A stretch of 16,881 nt of DNA from CAZYTO01 sp964650405 (GTDB lineage: Bacteria; Acidobacteriota; Thermoanaerobaculia; Gp7-AA8), in contig CAZYTO010000112.1 in assembly GCA_964650405.1 (NCBI GenBank), positions 1 through 16,881 on the forward strand, given 5' to 3'. The notes below the pieces were generated by a model. That model worked only from the letters and a program-made list of their open reading frames with translations. It had not been told where the DNA came from and ran no database searches. A program made the translations under genes and the position numbers. Position 1 is the first letter of the stretch, and every line of letters begins with the position of its first letter. This document shows positions 6,671 to 13,886 of the stretch, piece after piece.

Positions 6671-9600
6671 ATGAAAAAGGGCGCGCTCCTTCTGCTCCTC
6701 TTCACGTCCGCTCTCACCCTCACCGCCGCCACGAAGCCCGCACCCAAGGCCGCGCCCGCCGAAACGAAGCCCGCCCTCGACGCCTCCATGCTGAAAGGCA
6801 TGCAGTGGCGCGAGGTCGGCCCGTACCGCGGCGGCCGTGCCGATGCCGTGGAAGGCATCGTGGGTGACCGCAACACCTACTACTTCGGTTCCTCCGGCGG
6901 CGGCGTGTGGAAGACATCCGACGGCGGGCAGTCGTGGAAGCCGGTCAGCGACGGCTACTTCGGCGGCTCCATCGGCGCCGTGACCGTGGCTCCCTCTGAC
7001 CCGAGCGTCGTCTACGCCGGCACGGGGGAGGAGACGGTCCGCGGCAACGTCTCCTCGGGCGACGGTCTCTGGAAATCGACGGACGCCGGGAAGACGTGGA
7101 CGAAGATCGGCCTGGAGGACTCGCGCCACATCGGCCGCATCCGGGTCGACCCGCACGACCCGAACCTTGTCTACGTGGCGGCCATGGGCCACGCCTTCGG
7201 ACCGAATGAGACACGGGGCGTCTTCCGCTCCAAGGACGGCGGCAAGACCTGGCAGCGCATCCTCTTCGTCAACCGCGACGCCGGCGCCGTCGACCTGACC
7301 CTCGACCCGGGCAATCCCCGGATCGTCTACGCCACGACCTGGCGCTTCCGCCGCACGCCGTACTCGTTCGAGAGCGGCGGTGAAGGCTGCGCCCTCTGGA
7401 AGTCCACCGACGGCGGCGATACGTGGAAGGAGCTGTCCCGCAACAAGGGCATGCCGAAGGGAACGCTCGGCATCATCGGCGTCTCCGTCTCGGCCGGCAA
7501 TCCCCAGAACGTCTACGCCATCGTCGAGGCCAAGGACGGCGGCGTGTACCGTTCCCGCGACGGCGGCGACACATGGACGAAGGTCTCCGGCGAGTCGGAC
7601 CTCAAGCAGCGCGCCTGGTACTACACCCGCATTTACGCCGACCCGAAGGACGAGGACACGGCCTACGTCGTCAACGTCGGCTTTCACAAGACGAAGGACG
7701 GCGGGCGGACGTGGACGGCCATCCGGCCGCCGCACGGCGACAACCACGACCTCTGGATCGATCCGCTCGACACGCAGCGCTTCATCGAGTGCAGCGACGG
7801 CGGCGCCCAGGTGACCACCGACGGCGGGCGGACGTTTTCCTCCGAGGAGAACCAGCCCACCGCGCAGTTCTACCGCGTCTCCACCGACACCGACTTCCCC
7901 TACCACCTCCTCGGCCCGCAGCAGGACAACTCGGCCGTGCGCATCCGCCACCGCACGTACGGCGGCGGCATCGGTCCCCGCGATTGGGAGCCGACGGCCG
8001 GCGGAGAGAGCGGCTACATCATCGCCGACCCGAAGGACCCCGACGTGGTCTACGGCGGCTCGTACGACGGCCTCATCCAGCGCTTCAACCACCGCACCCA
8101 GGAGTCCCGCGACGTCAATCCGTGGCCGGACAATCCGATGGGATGGGCGGCCGGCGACATCAAGCATCGCTTCCAGTGGAACATGCCGATGTTCTTCTCG
8201 CCGAACGATCCGAACAAGCTCTATGCCGCCTCGCAGTTCCTGCTGGAGTCGACGGACGGCGGCGGGAGCTGGAAGGTCATCAGTCCCGACCTCACCCGTA
8301 ACGACAAGTCCAAGCTCGGCCCCTCGGGCGGGCCGATCACCAAGGACAACACCAGCGTCGAGTACTACTGCACGATCTTCGCGGCCGACGAATCGCCCGT
8401 GGAGCCGGGCGTGCTGTGGGCCGGCTCGGACGACGGCCTCGTGCACGTCTCGCGCGACGGCGGCGCCCACTGGGACGACGTCACGCCGAAGGGCATGCCC
8501 GAGTGGATCATGGTCAACGAGATCGAGGCCAGTCCGCTCGACAAGGGCACGGCCTATCTCGCTGCGACGATGTACAAGTCCGACGACAATCACCCGTATC
8601 TCTACAAGACCAGCGACTACGGCAAGACCTGGACGAAGATCGTGGACGGCATCCCCGCCGATCAGTTCACGCGCGTCGTCCGCTCCGACCCGAAGCACCG
8701 CGGCCTGCTCTTCGCCGGCACCGAGCGCGGGATCTACGTCTCGTTCGACGACGGCGGCCACTGGCAGCCGCTGCAACTGAAGCTTCCCATCACGCCGGTG
8801 ACCGACCTGCGCATCCGCGACGATGCGCTCATCGTGGCCACGCAGGGCCGCGGCTTCTGGATGCTCGACGACATCGAGCCGCTCCGCCAGCTCACGCCGG
8901 AGATCGCCACCAAGGGCATCCATCTCTTCACGCCACCGCCCGCCTGGCGCATCGAGGGCGGCGGCTTCCGCCGCGGCGGCGGAGGGGCCGGGCAGAATCC
9001 TCCCAGCGGCGTCATCGTCGATTACGTGATCCATGACCAGAAGCCGGGCACGAAGGTCTCGCTGGCCTTCCTCGGTGCCGACGGCAAGGTCATTCGCGAG
9101 TACAAGGGCGAGGTGCAGCGCGAGCCGGCCAAGGGGAAGGAAGTGAAGGCGGCGGACGTCGAGAAGGTACCGCCGGAGCCTGCACCGGGCGAGCGGAAAG
9201 AAGCGATCAAGAGCGAAGGCGCCGCCGCTGAGGCACAGGAAGAGGGGACGGGCGAGGCGGAAGGGGAGGCCCGCCGCCCGGCCGGAGGCCGCCGCGGCGG
9301 CTCGGAGGACAAGCTGAACGACGTGGTCAACGGCCACAATCGGTTCAACTGGGACCTGCGCTATTCCGACGCCAAGCGGCTGGAGGGGATGATCCTCTGG
9401 GCCGGCGGCCTGCAGGGACCGCGCGTCCTGCCGGGAACGTACACGGTGAAGCTGACCGTGGGCGATCAGTCGGCCACGGCGCAGGCCACGGTCGTCAGGA
9501 GCCCTATCAGCAAGGCCAGCGACGGCGACCTGAAGGCGCAGTTCGAGTTCACCCACGGGGTGTGGCAGAAACTGACCGAGGTGCATACGCAGATCGAACG

Positions 9601-10051
9601 GATCCGCGACGTCCGGACACAGCTCGCGTCGATCAAGAAGCGCGTCGGCGGAGGCAAGGACGCGAAGCCCATCGTCGATGCCGCGAACGACCTCGACAAG
9701 AAGATGACGGCCGTCGAGGAAGCGCTCTATCAGACGAAGAACCACGCCGAGGAAGATCCGCTCAACTTCCCCATCCGCCTCAATGACAAGCTGGCCGGCG
9801 TCGGCAGCTCCGCCGGCGACGGCGACTGGGCGCCCACCGCACAGCAGGTCGCCGTCCGCGACGAATTGACGAAAGCGATCGACGAACAGCTGGCGAAGCT
9901 CAAGGCCGTCTGGGACACCGATCTCCCGGCGTTCAACAAGCTCGCCGCGAGCGTACCGCCGGTGAAGTTCTCCGACGGAGAGGGACGGCAGGGCGCGAAG
10001 GCGAAGGGCGAAGGGATGAAGGGCGAAGGAGACGACGACGGCGATTACTAG
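6671..10051 (+). CDS. Secreted Asp-box (BNR/sortilin-like) beta-propeller protein
   Basis: The 1126-residue product has a signal peptide (residues 1-20, ending near TAA). It then has at least eleven Asp-box motifs of the S/T-x-D-x-G-x-T/S/H-W type, at about 82, 136, 187, 245, 295, 341, 382, 527, 594, 647 and 691. These mark the bladed propellers of the family usually annotated as VPS10/sortilin-like or BNR-repeat glycosyl hydrolase. A charged Glu/Lys/Ala/Gly-rich linker (about 815-880) separates them from an Ig-like strand domain (about 892-945, NWDLRYSDA to VGDQSATAQA) and a helical C-terminal region (950-1095), ending in a Lys/Gly then Asp-rich tail. Asp boxes are structural, and I see no catalytic sialidase residues to assign, so enzymatic activity is unproven. 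It is probably periplasmic or outer-surface. The ATG at 6671 fits the signal peptide; the gene is monocistronic and ends at REP-like hairpins. Confidence 0.88.
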   Translation: MKKGALLLLLFTSALTLTAATKPAPKAAPAETKPALDASMLKGMQWREVGPYRGGRADAVEGIVGDRNTYYFGSSGGGVWKTSDGGQSWKPVSDGYFGGSIGAVTVAPSDPSVVYAGTGEETVRGNVSSGDGLWKSTDAGKTWTKIGLEDSRHIGRIRVDPHDPNLVYVAAMGHAFGPNETRGVFRSKDGGKTWQRILFVNRDAGAVDLTLDPGNPRIVYATTWRFRRTPYSFESGGEGCALWKSTDGGDTWKELSRNKGMPKGTLGIIGVSVSAGNPQNVYAIVEAKDGGVYRSRDGGDTWTKVSGESDLKQRAWYYTRIYADPKDEDTAYVVNVGFHKTKDGGRTWTAIRPPHGDNHDLWIDPLDTQRFIECSDGGAQVTTDGGRTFSSEENQPTAQFYRVSTDTDFPYHLLGPQQDNSAVRIRHRTYGGGIGPRDWEPTAGGESGYIIADPKDPDVVYGGSYDGLIQRFNHRTQESRDVNPWPDNPMGWAAGDIKHRFQWNMPMFFSPNDPNKLYAASQFLLESTDGGGSWKVISPDLTRNDKSKLGPSGGPITKDNTSVEYYCTIFAADESPVEPGVLWAGSDDGLVHVSRDGGAHWDDVTPKGMPEWIMVNEIEASPLDKGTAYLAATMYKSDDNHPYLYKTSDYGKTWTKIVDGIPADQFTRVVRSDPKHRGLLFAGTERGIYVSFDDGGHWQPLQLKLPITPVTDLRIRDDALIVATQGRGFWMLDDIEPLRQLTPEIATKGIHLFTPPPAWRIEGGGFRRGGGGAGQNPPSGVIVDYVIHDQKPGTKVSLAFLGADGKVIREYKGEVQREPAKGKEVKAADVEKVPPEPAPGERKEAIKSEGAAAEAQEEGTGEAEGEARRPAGGRRGGSEDKLNDVVNGHNRFNWDLRYSDAKRLEGMILWAGGLQGPRVLPGTYTVKLTVGDQSATAQATVVRSPISKASDGDLKAQFEFTHGVWQKLTEVHTQIERIRDVRTQLASIKKRVGGGKDAKPIVDAANDLDKKMTAVEEALYQTKNHAEEDPLNFPIRLNDKLAGVGSSAGDGDWAPTAQQVAVRDELTKAIDEQLAKLKAVWDTDLPAFNKLAASVPPVKFSDGEGRQGAKAKGEGMKGEGDDDGDY

Positions 10052-10067
10052 CACCTCAGCGCCTCCG

Positions 10068-10113
10068 GAAGGGGCGGCAAGGATGCCGCCCCTTCAGCCG
10101 GCAGGATGCCGGC
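10068..10113. repeat. Twin REP-like hairpins
   Basis: Two perfect hairpins lie one base apart. The first pairs GAAGGGGCGGCA (10068-10079) with 10084-10095 around AGGA. The second pairs GCCGGCA (10097-10103) with 10107-10113 around GGA. Both share the core GGCA-(A)GGA-TGCC. There is no T tract, so this is not a classic terminator, but it may stabilise or end the transcript of the Asp-box gene. The layout resembles dispersed REP or BIME palindromes. Confidence 0.6.
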
Positions 10114-10202
10114 GCTCCTATGTCAGACGGCGCGTGGCGTCGAGACGCCCTGCTGCCCACCAGATCCCTCGCTCCCGCCCGAGCCTCCACCCACGCTCGG
10201 GA

Positions 10203-10208
10203 TAAACT
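10203..10208 (+). promoter_or_regulatory. Candidate -10 box close to the mutase start codon
   Basis: TAAACT, within GATAAACT, ends eight bases before the ATG at 10217 and fits TAnnnT. No good -35 and no Shine-Dalgarno were seen, which would suit a leaderless or nearly leaderless mRNA. Confidence 0.3.
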
Positions 10209-10216
10209 CGAGAAGC

Positions 10217-11662
10217 ATGGACATCACCTTCGGCACTGACGGGTGGCGCGCGGTCATCGCCGACGGGTTCACGTTCGACAACGTGCGGCGGGTGAGCAGT
10301 GCCATCGCCGTGGCGGCGCGGCGCCTCGAGCCGCCCGCCGGCGTCGGCCGCAATGCGCTCATCGTCGGCTTCGACCGCCGCTTCCTCTCGCGCGAATTCG
10401 CGCTGGTCGTGGCCGAGACGCTGCGCGGCGGCGGGTGGGACGTGATTCTCTCGAGTGGGCCCGTTCCCTCGCAGACGGTCTCCTACACGGCACTGCACCG
10501 AAGCGTCCTCGGCGGCGTCGTGGTGACGGCCAGCCACAACCCGGCCCGGTACAACGGTATCAAGTTCAAGGCCTGGTACGGAGGCTCTGCGCTGCCCGAG
10601 ACGTATGCGGCCATCGCCGCGGCGCTCGATCAGCGCGACCTGCGCGGCGGCGGGAGCGTCACGGAGGCCGACATCCTCGGCGACTACGTGGCGGCGCTGC
10701 GCGGGCAACTCGACGTGGAGAGCATCCGCAAGGCCAGGCTGGCCATCCTGCACGACCCGATCCACGGCGTGGCCGCGCAGATCCCTTCGCGGGTCCTGGG
10801 CGTCGACTACATGGGAGCGGCCCGCATCCTGCGCCGGGAGATGACGCCCAGCGACCTGACCATCGTCGACGGCATCCGCGGCGAGGTCAATCCGTCCTTC
10901 GGCGGCGTGAATCCCGAGCCGATCCCGGAGAACCTCGGCGCCTCGCAGAACGTCATGCTCACCGGCGAGTACGACCTGGCCATCTGCAACGACGGCGACG
11001 CCGACCGCCTGGGCATGCTCGACGAGCGGGGCGAGTTCGTCTCGCCGCACAAGATCATCGCCCTGCTGGCCCTCTACCTCGTGCGCGAGAAGAAGCTGGA
11101 GGGGGAGATCGTCAAGACCTTCTCGACCTCGCGGCTGGTGGAGAAGGTGGCCCGTGCCCTCGGCGCGCCGTTTCACGAGACGGCCATCGGCTTCAAGTAC
11201 GTGGCCGACCTCATGCTCACCCGGAACGTCCTCGTGGGCGGCGAGGAAAGCGGGGGCGTGGCCTTCGGCTCGTTTCTGCCGGAGCGCGACGGCATTCTAT
11301 CGGGCCTCAAAGTCGCCGAGTGCGTGGCGCACTACGGCAAGCCGCTGTCCGAGATCATCGGCGACATGGAGGCGGAGTTCGGCGCCCTGCACTACGACCG
11401 GCGCGACCTCCACCGCCCCATGGACGTCTGCGGCCGCCTCATCGACCGGGTCAAGCGCGGGGAGCTCGATCGCGCCTTCGGTCCGGGTTACGCGTCGCTG
11501 GAAGAGACGGACGGCGTGAAGATGAACTTCCACGACGGCACCTGGATCCTCTTCCGCAAGTCCGGCACGGAGCCCATCATCCGCATCTACTGCGAGAGCC
11601 CGTCGGCCGGACGGGTGCGGGAGATGCTGGACATTGCGGTGGCGGAGCTGGACCGGGTGTGA
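10217..11662 (+). CDS. Phosphoglucomutase/phosphomannomutase family protein
   Basis: This 481-residue alpha-D-phosphohexomutase interconverts sugar 1- and 6-phosphates, feeding glycogen, nucleotide-sugar and envelope polysaccharide synthesis in the cytoplasm. All four family signatures are present: FGTDGWR at 5-11, the phosphoserine loop TASHNP at 104-109 (Ser106), the metal loop DGDADR at 259-264, and the sugar loop GGEESGG at 341-347. The C-terminal phosphate-binding RKSGTEP is at 447-453. Whether glucose, mannose or glucosamine is preferred cannot be read from the sequence. The frame is open upstream to 10106, but the ATG at 10217 begins directly before the conserved FGTDGWR block and is preferred. 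Its last 29 codons are duplicated with mostly silent changes at 12343-12429. The end of the gene abuts the 3' end of a broken tatD. Confidence 0.92.
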   Translation: MDITFGTDGWRAVIADGFTFDNVRRVSSAIAVAARRLEPPAGVGRNALIVGFDRRFLSREFALVVAETLRGGGWDVILSSGPVPSQTVSYTALHRSVLGGVVVTASHNPARYNGIKFKAWYGGSALPETYAAIAAALDQRDLRGGGSVTEADILGDYVAALRGQLDVESIRKARLAILHDPIHGVAAQIPSRVLGVDYMGAARILRREMTPSDLTIVDGIRGEVNPSFGGVNPEPIPENLGASQNVMLTGEYDLAICNDGDADRLGMLDERGEFVSPHKIIALLALYLVREKKLEGEIVKTFSTSRLVEKVARALGAPFHETAIGFKYVADLMLTRNVLVGGEESGGVAFGSFLPERDGILSGLKVAECVAHYGKPLSEIIGDMEAEFGALHYDRRDLHRPMDVCGRLIDRVKRGELDRAFGPGYASLEETDGVKMNFHDGTWILFRKSGTEPIIRIYCESPSAGRVREMLDIAVAELDRV

Positions 11663-11665
11663 CGT

Positions 11666-12289
11666 TCAATACGGCGCACGCGTCAGCCCGAAGAGCGCCG
11701 TCGCGGCGGCCGTCGTCTGGCGGGCAAGCTCCTCCAGGCTGACGCCGCGCGCCGCGGCGATCCGTCGCACCACGTGTGGGAGCAGGCTCGGCTCGTTGCG
11801 GTCGCGTGGGGGCGGCGGAGTGAGATCGCGCGGTGTAAGGAATGGCGCGTCGGTCTCGACCAACAGGCGATCGGCCGGGATGCGCTGGACCAGATCGACC
11901 AGATGCCGCCCACGCCGCTCGTCGCAGATCCAGCCGGTGATGCCGATGTGAAGCCCCAAGGCGAGGTACGCCTCCAGCGCGGCGGCTCCGCCCGTGAAGC
12001 AGTGGACCACGCCACGCAGAAGCCCGCTCTGGTGCTCCTCGAGGATGGCCCGGAAGTCGTCGTGCGCCGCCCGCTCGTGGAGAAAGAGCGGGCGGCCGAG
12101 CTCGAGGGCGAGCGCCACCTGTGCGGCGAACCAACGCCGCTGCACGTCCGGCGGCGAGAAGTTGCGGTCGTAGTCAAGCCCAAGTCAAGCCCGCATTCTC
12201 CGATGGCGACCACGCCGGGGCGGAGCGCCAGGTCGTGCAGTTCGGCCAATGTCCGCGGCGTGCACTCGCGAGGGCGGCGAGGGTAAGCT
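11666..12289 (-). pseudogene. tatD: tatD-like metal-dependent hydrolase, truncated and frameshifted
   Basis: The C-terminal part is an excellent match to canonical TatD 3'-5' exonuclease/DNase: PLFLH, VVHCFTGG, IGITGWICDERRG, LLVETDAPFLTPRDLTP and RNEPSLLPHVVRRIA. The upstream part, ending VVAIGECGLD, is in another frame. The two join at an 11-base tandem duplication (AGTCAAGCCC repeated at 12172-12181 and 12183-12192); removing one unit restores GECGLDYDRNFSPPDVQ exactly. The first 60-70 residues are missing: the match stops near 12270-12289, where a copy of the neighbouring fabH 3' end begins. Both lesions make an active enzyme very unlikely. The remaining metal ligands (the Glu of GEC, the His of FLH and HCF, the Asp of ETDAP) are intact, so decay is recent or caused by rearrangement. 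The upstream boundary is approximate. Confidence 0.85.
12172..12193. repeat. 11-bp tandem duplication breaking tatD
   Basis: Two adjacent 11-base units, AGTCAAGCCCA and AGTCAAGCCCG, shift the tatD frame by two. Collapsing them to one unit rebuilds the conserved TatD sequence across the junction. Confidence 0.9.
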
Positions 12290-12292
12290 TCT

Positions 12293-12340
12293 TCACCCCA
12301 TCCGGTACGCCACTGCGTTGATGTGCATCCCCGCGCCGAC
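12293..12340 (-). pseudogene. Copy of the 3' end of the KAS III gene
   Basis: Bases 12302-12340 match 12479-12517, the last codons of the KAS III gene, at 37 of 39 positions. Both differences are silent (AAC for AAT, GCA for GCG). The copied tail reads VGAGMHINAVAYR and then ends Met-Gly-stop instead of Val-stop, so it carries its own stop codon (12293-12295). The fragment is joined directly to a copy of the mutase 3' end on its right, an order not found in the parent genes. Confidence 0.85.
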
Positions 12341-12342
12341 CG

Positions 12343-12430
12343 ATCATCCGCATCTACTGCGAGAGCCCGTCGGCCGGACGCGTGCGGGAGATGCTCGACA
12401 TCGCGGTCGCGGAGCTGGACGGGGTGTGAC
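12343..12430 (+). pseudogene. Copy of the 3' end of the phosphohexomutase gene
   Basis: These 88 bases match 11576-11663 at 83 positions and include the same 29-codon tail with its TGA (12427-12429). Four of the five differences are silent third-position changes in Arg, Leu, Ile and Val codons; one changes the penultimate Arg to Gly. No start codon or upstream gene body is present, so it is a fragment only. Confidence 0.88.
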
Positions 12431-12472
12431 TGCCTCGAAGCGTCCCGTCAATTGGTCGACCGGGAGTTCGGA

Positions 12473-13549
12473 TCAGACCCGGTACGCCACCGCATTGATG
12501 TGCATCCCCGCGCCGACTGAGGCGAAGAGGACGATGTCGCCGGGCTTCAGCGCGTGGCCGTCGAGTTGTCCCTTGGTGATCAGGTCGAGCATCGTGGGGA
12601 TCGTGGCCACCGAGCTGTTGCCCAGCCAGGAGATGGTCATCGGCAGGATGTCGTCGGGCGGCGTGGCGATGCCGTAGAGCGCATAGAAGGCCGTGACGAT
12701 GGCTTCGTCCATCTTGCCGTTGGCCTGGTGGAGGAGGATCTTCGTGACGTCGCGGATGTCCAGGCCGGCCCGCTCGAGGCACTGCTTCATGGCCGTGGCC
12801 ACGGTCTCCAGCGCATAGCGATAGAGCTTGCGGCCTTCCATCTTGAGGAAGAGCGCTTCGAGGAAGACCTCGTCCTTGTACGACGGCCCCATGAAGAGCA
12901 TGCCGGAGTGATTGAGTGTGTCGGAGCGGGCTGCGTGGGCCAGGATGCCGGCGTCACCGTCGCTCTCCCGCGCCTCGAGAATGGTGGCCCCGGCGCCGTC
13001 CGCGTAGATCATGCTGTCGCGGTCGTGCGGGTCGGAGATGCGGGAGAGCGTGTCGGCGCCAATGATCATCATCCGTTTCGCGTAGCCGCACTGGATCATG
13101 GCGTCGGCCTGGATCACGCTCTGCAGCCAGCCGGGGCAGCCGAAGACCAGGTCGAAGGCCACGGCGCGGGGCGAGGCGATCCGCAGCTTCGCCTTCACCC
13201 GGGCCGCGAGCGCCGGGACCATGTCGGAGTGCCCGCCGCCGCTTTTCACGTCGCCGAAGTTGTGGGCGACGATGATTCCGTCCAGCGTCTCGCCGTCGAT
13301 TCCGGAAGAGGCCAGGGCCTCCTTCGCCGCTTCGAAGGCGAGGTCCGAGGTCACCAGTTCCTCCGGAGCGTACCGCCGCTCCCGGATCCCGGTGATGGCC
13401 TCGAACTGGGCCACGATCTCCTCGTTCGTCTTGCCGAGCGGCTCTCCCTTGGCGGTCCGGAAGTCGTGCTGGAGAAAGGCGTCGTTGGCGACGCGCAGGG
13501 GAGGGATGTAGCTCCCCGTGGCGGAGATGACGGTGCGGGTGCGTCCCAT
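12473..13549 (-). CDS. 3-oxoacyl-ACP synthase III family protein (KAS III)
   Basis: The 358-residue thiolase-fold enzyme should condense an acyl-CoA primer with malonyl-ACP to start fatty acid synthesis, or perform a related decarboxylative condensation. The triad is visible: Cys138 in FGCPGWLQ, His274 in LLHQAN and Asn311 in LGNSSVAT. It is longer than the roughly 317 residues of E. coli FabH, mainly through an N-terminal insert around residues 20-50, as in a KAS III subgroup common in Bacteroidota and Acidobacteriota. The frame stays open upstream to 13942, but conserved sequence begins at MGRTRTVISATGSYIP, so the ATG at 13549 is used. A TATAAT box lies six bases before it with no Shine-Dalgarno. 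The gene is divergent from the branched-chain-type E1, which suggests branched acyl-CoA primers. Its 3' end is duplicated at 12293-12340. Confidence 0.88.
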   Translation of the reverse strand: MGRTRTVISATGSYIPPLRVANDAFLQHDFRTAKGEPLGKTNEEIVAQFEAITGIRERRYAPEELVTSDLAFEAAKEALASSGIDGETLDGIIVAHNFGDVKSGGGHSDMVPALAARVKAKLRIASPRAVAFDLVFGCPGWLQSVIQADAMIQCGYAKRMMIIGADTLSRISDPHDRDSMIYADGAGATILEARESDGDAGILAHAARSDTLNHSGMLFMGPSYKDEVFLEALFLKMEGRKLYRYALETVATAMKQCLERAGLDIRDVTKILLHQANGKMDEAIVTAFYALYGIATPPDDILPMTISWLGNSSVATIPTMLDLITKGQLDGHALKPGDIVLFASVGAGMHINAVAYRV

Positions 13550-13555
13550 CTCGAA

Positions 13556-13561
13556 ATTATA
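13556..13561 (-). promoter_or_regulatory. TATAAT -10 box of the KAS III gene
   Basis: A perfect TATAAT on the minus strand ends six bases before the ATG at 13549, which would place the transcription start at or next to the start codon. There is no convincing -35 at 16-18 bp and no Shine-Dalgarno in the six-base gap. Confidence 0.5.
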
Positions 13562-13657
13562 TCGGTTCGCTGGTCGCGGATCGCTGGTGGCTGGTCTCAC
13601 TACGGCTCTCGAGGCTCTTAAGGCTGTTGGGCGCTCGGGCGCTCTGGAGCCCCGAAA

Positions 13658-13666
13658 TGCTACGAT
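13658..13666 (+). promoter_or_regulatory. Extended -10-like element for the E1 gene
   Basis: TGCTACGAT fits the TGnTAnnnT extended -10 form and is flanked by a 6-bp inverted repeat (13649-13654 and 13668-13673). It is the only promoter-like signal I found on the plus strand upstream of the E1 gene, about 220 bases before its start codon. Confidence 0.25.
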
Positions 13667-13830
13667 GCGGGGCAGCGGCGACCTTGTGTTCTCAGGCGTC
13701 GACCTGCCGGAGCATTCGTCTCCCTTTCGTTCTCCGCGGCCGTGATCAGCGACGCGAGGTTGGATGCTTTTTCCCCCGAACGCCACAGCGAGCGGCAAGA
13801 GGCGAATAGCAAACGCAGACCAACGAACAA

Positions 13831-13869
13831 CGACCACGAACAGCGACCACGAACAGCGAACAGCGACAG
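13831..13869. repeat. CGACCACGAACAG tandem repeat
   Basis: The 13-mer CGACCACGAACAG occurs twice in tandem (13831-13843, 13844-13856), followed by shortened copies CGAACAG and CGACAG. A diverged related tract lies in inverted orientation at 13564-13596 (GGTTCGCTGGTCG and following), near the other gene's start. Confidence 0.75.
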
Positions 13870-13886
13870 CGGAGAACGACAAGAGC

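Larger units (their letters stand above)
13550..13886. other. Divergent intergenic region with low-complexity tracts
   Basis: The 337 bases between the KAS III and E1 genes hold a TATAAT box next to the KAS III start and a small inverted repeat (GCCCCG 13649-13654, CGGGGC 13668-13673). The repeat flanks an extended -10-like TGCTACGAT (13658-13666). Related CAGCGA/CGACCA-type tracts lie near each gene's start codon. No independent gene is supported. Confidence 0.55.

Noticed and set aside
6656..10054. An 1132-codon open frame antisense to the Asp-box protein
   Set aside because: The sense strand has a signal peptide and eleven Asp-box motifs. The antisense frame is Arg/Val/Asp-rich without motifs and is open because of GC-rich wobble codons.
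13764..13886. A 41-residue N-terminal extension of the E1 from an ATG at 13764
   Set aside because: It would translate the CGACCACGAACAG repeats into Thr/Asn/Glu-rich low complexity with no Shine-Dalgarno; family-like sequence begins only after the GTG.
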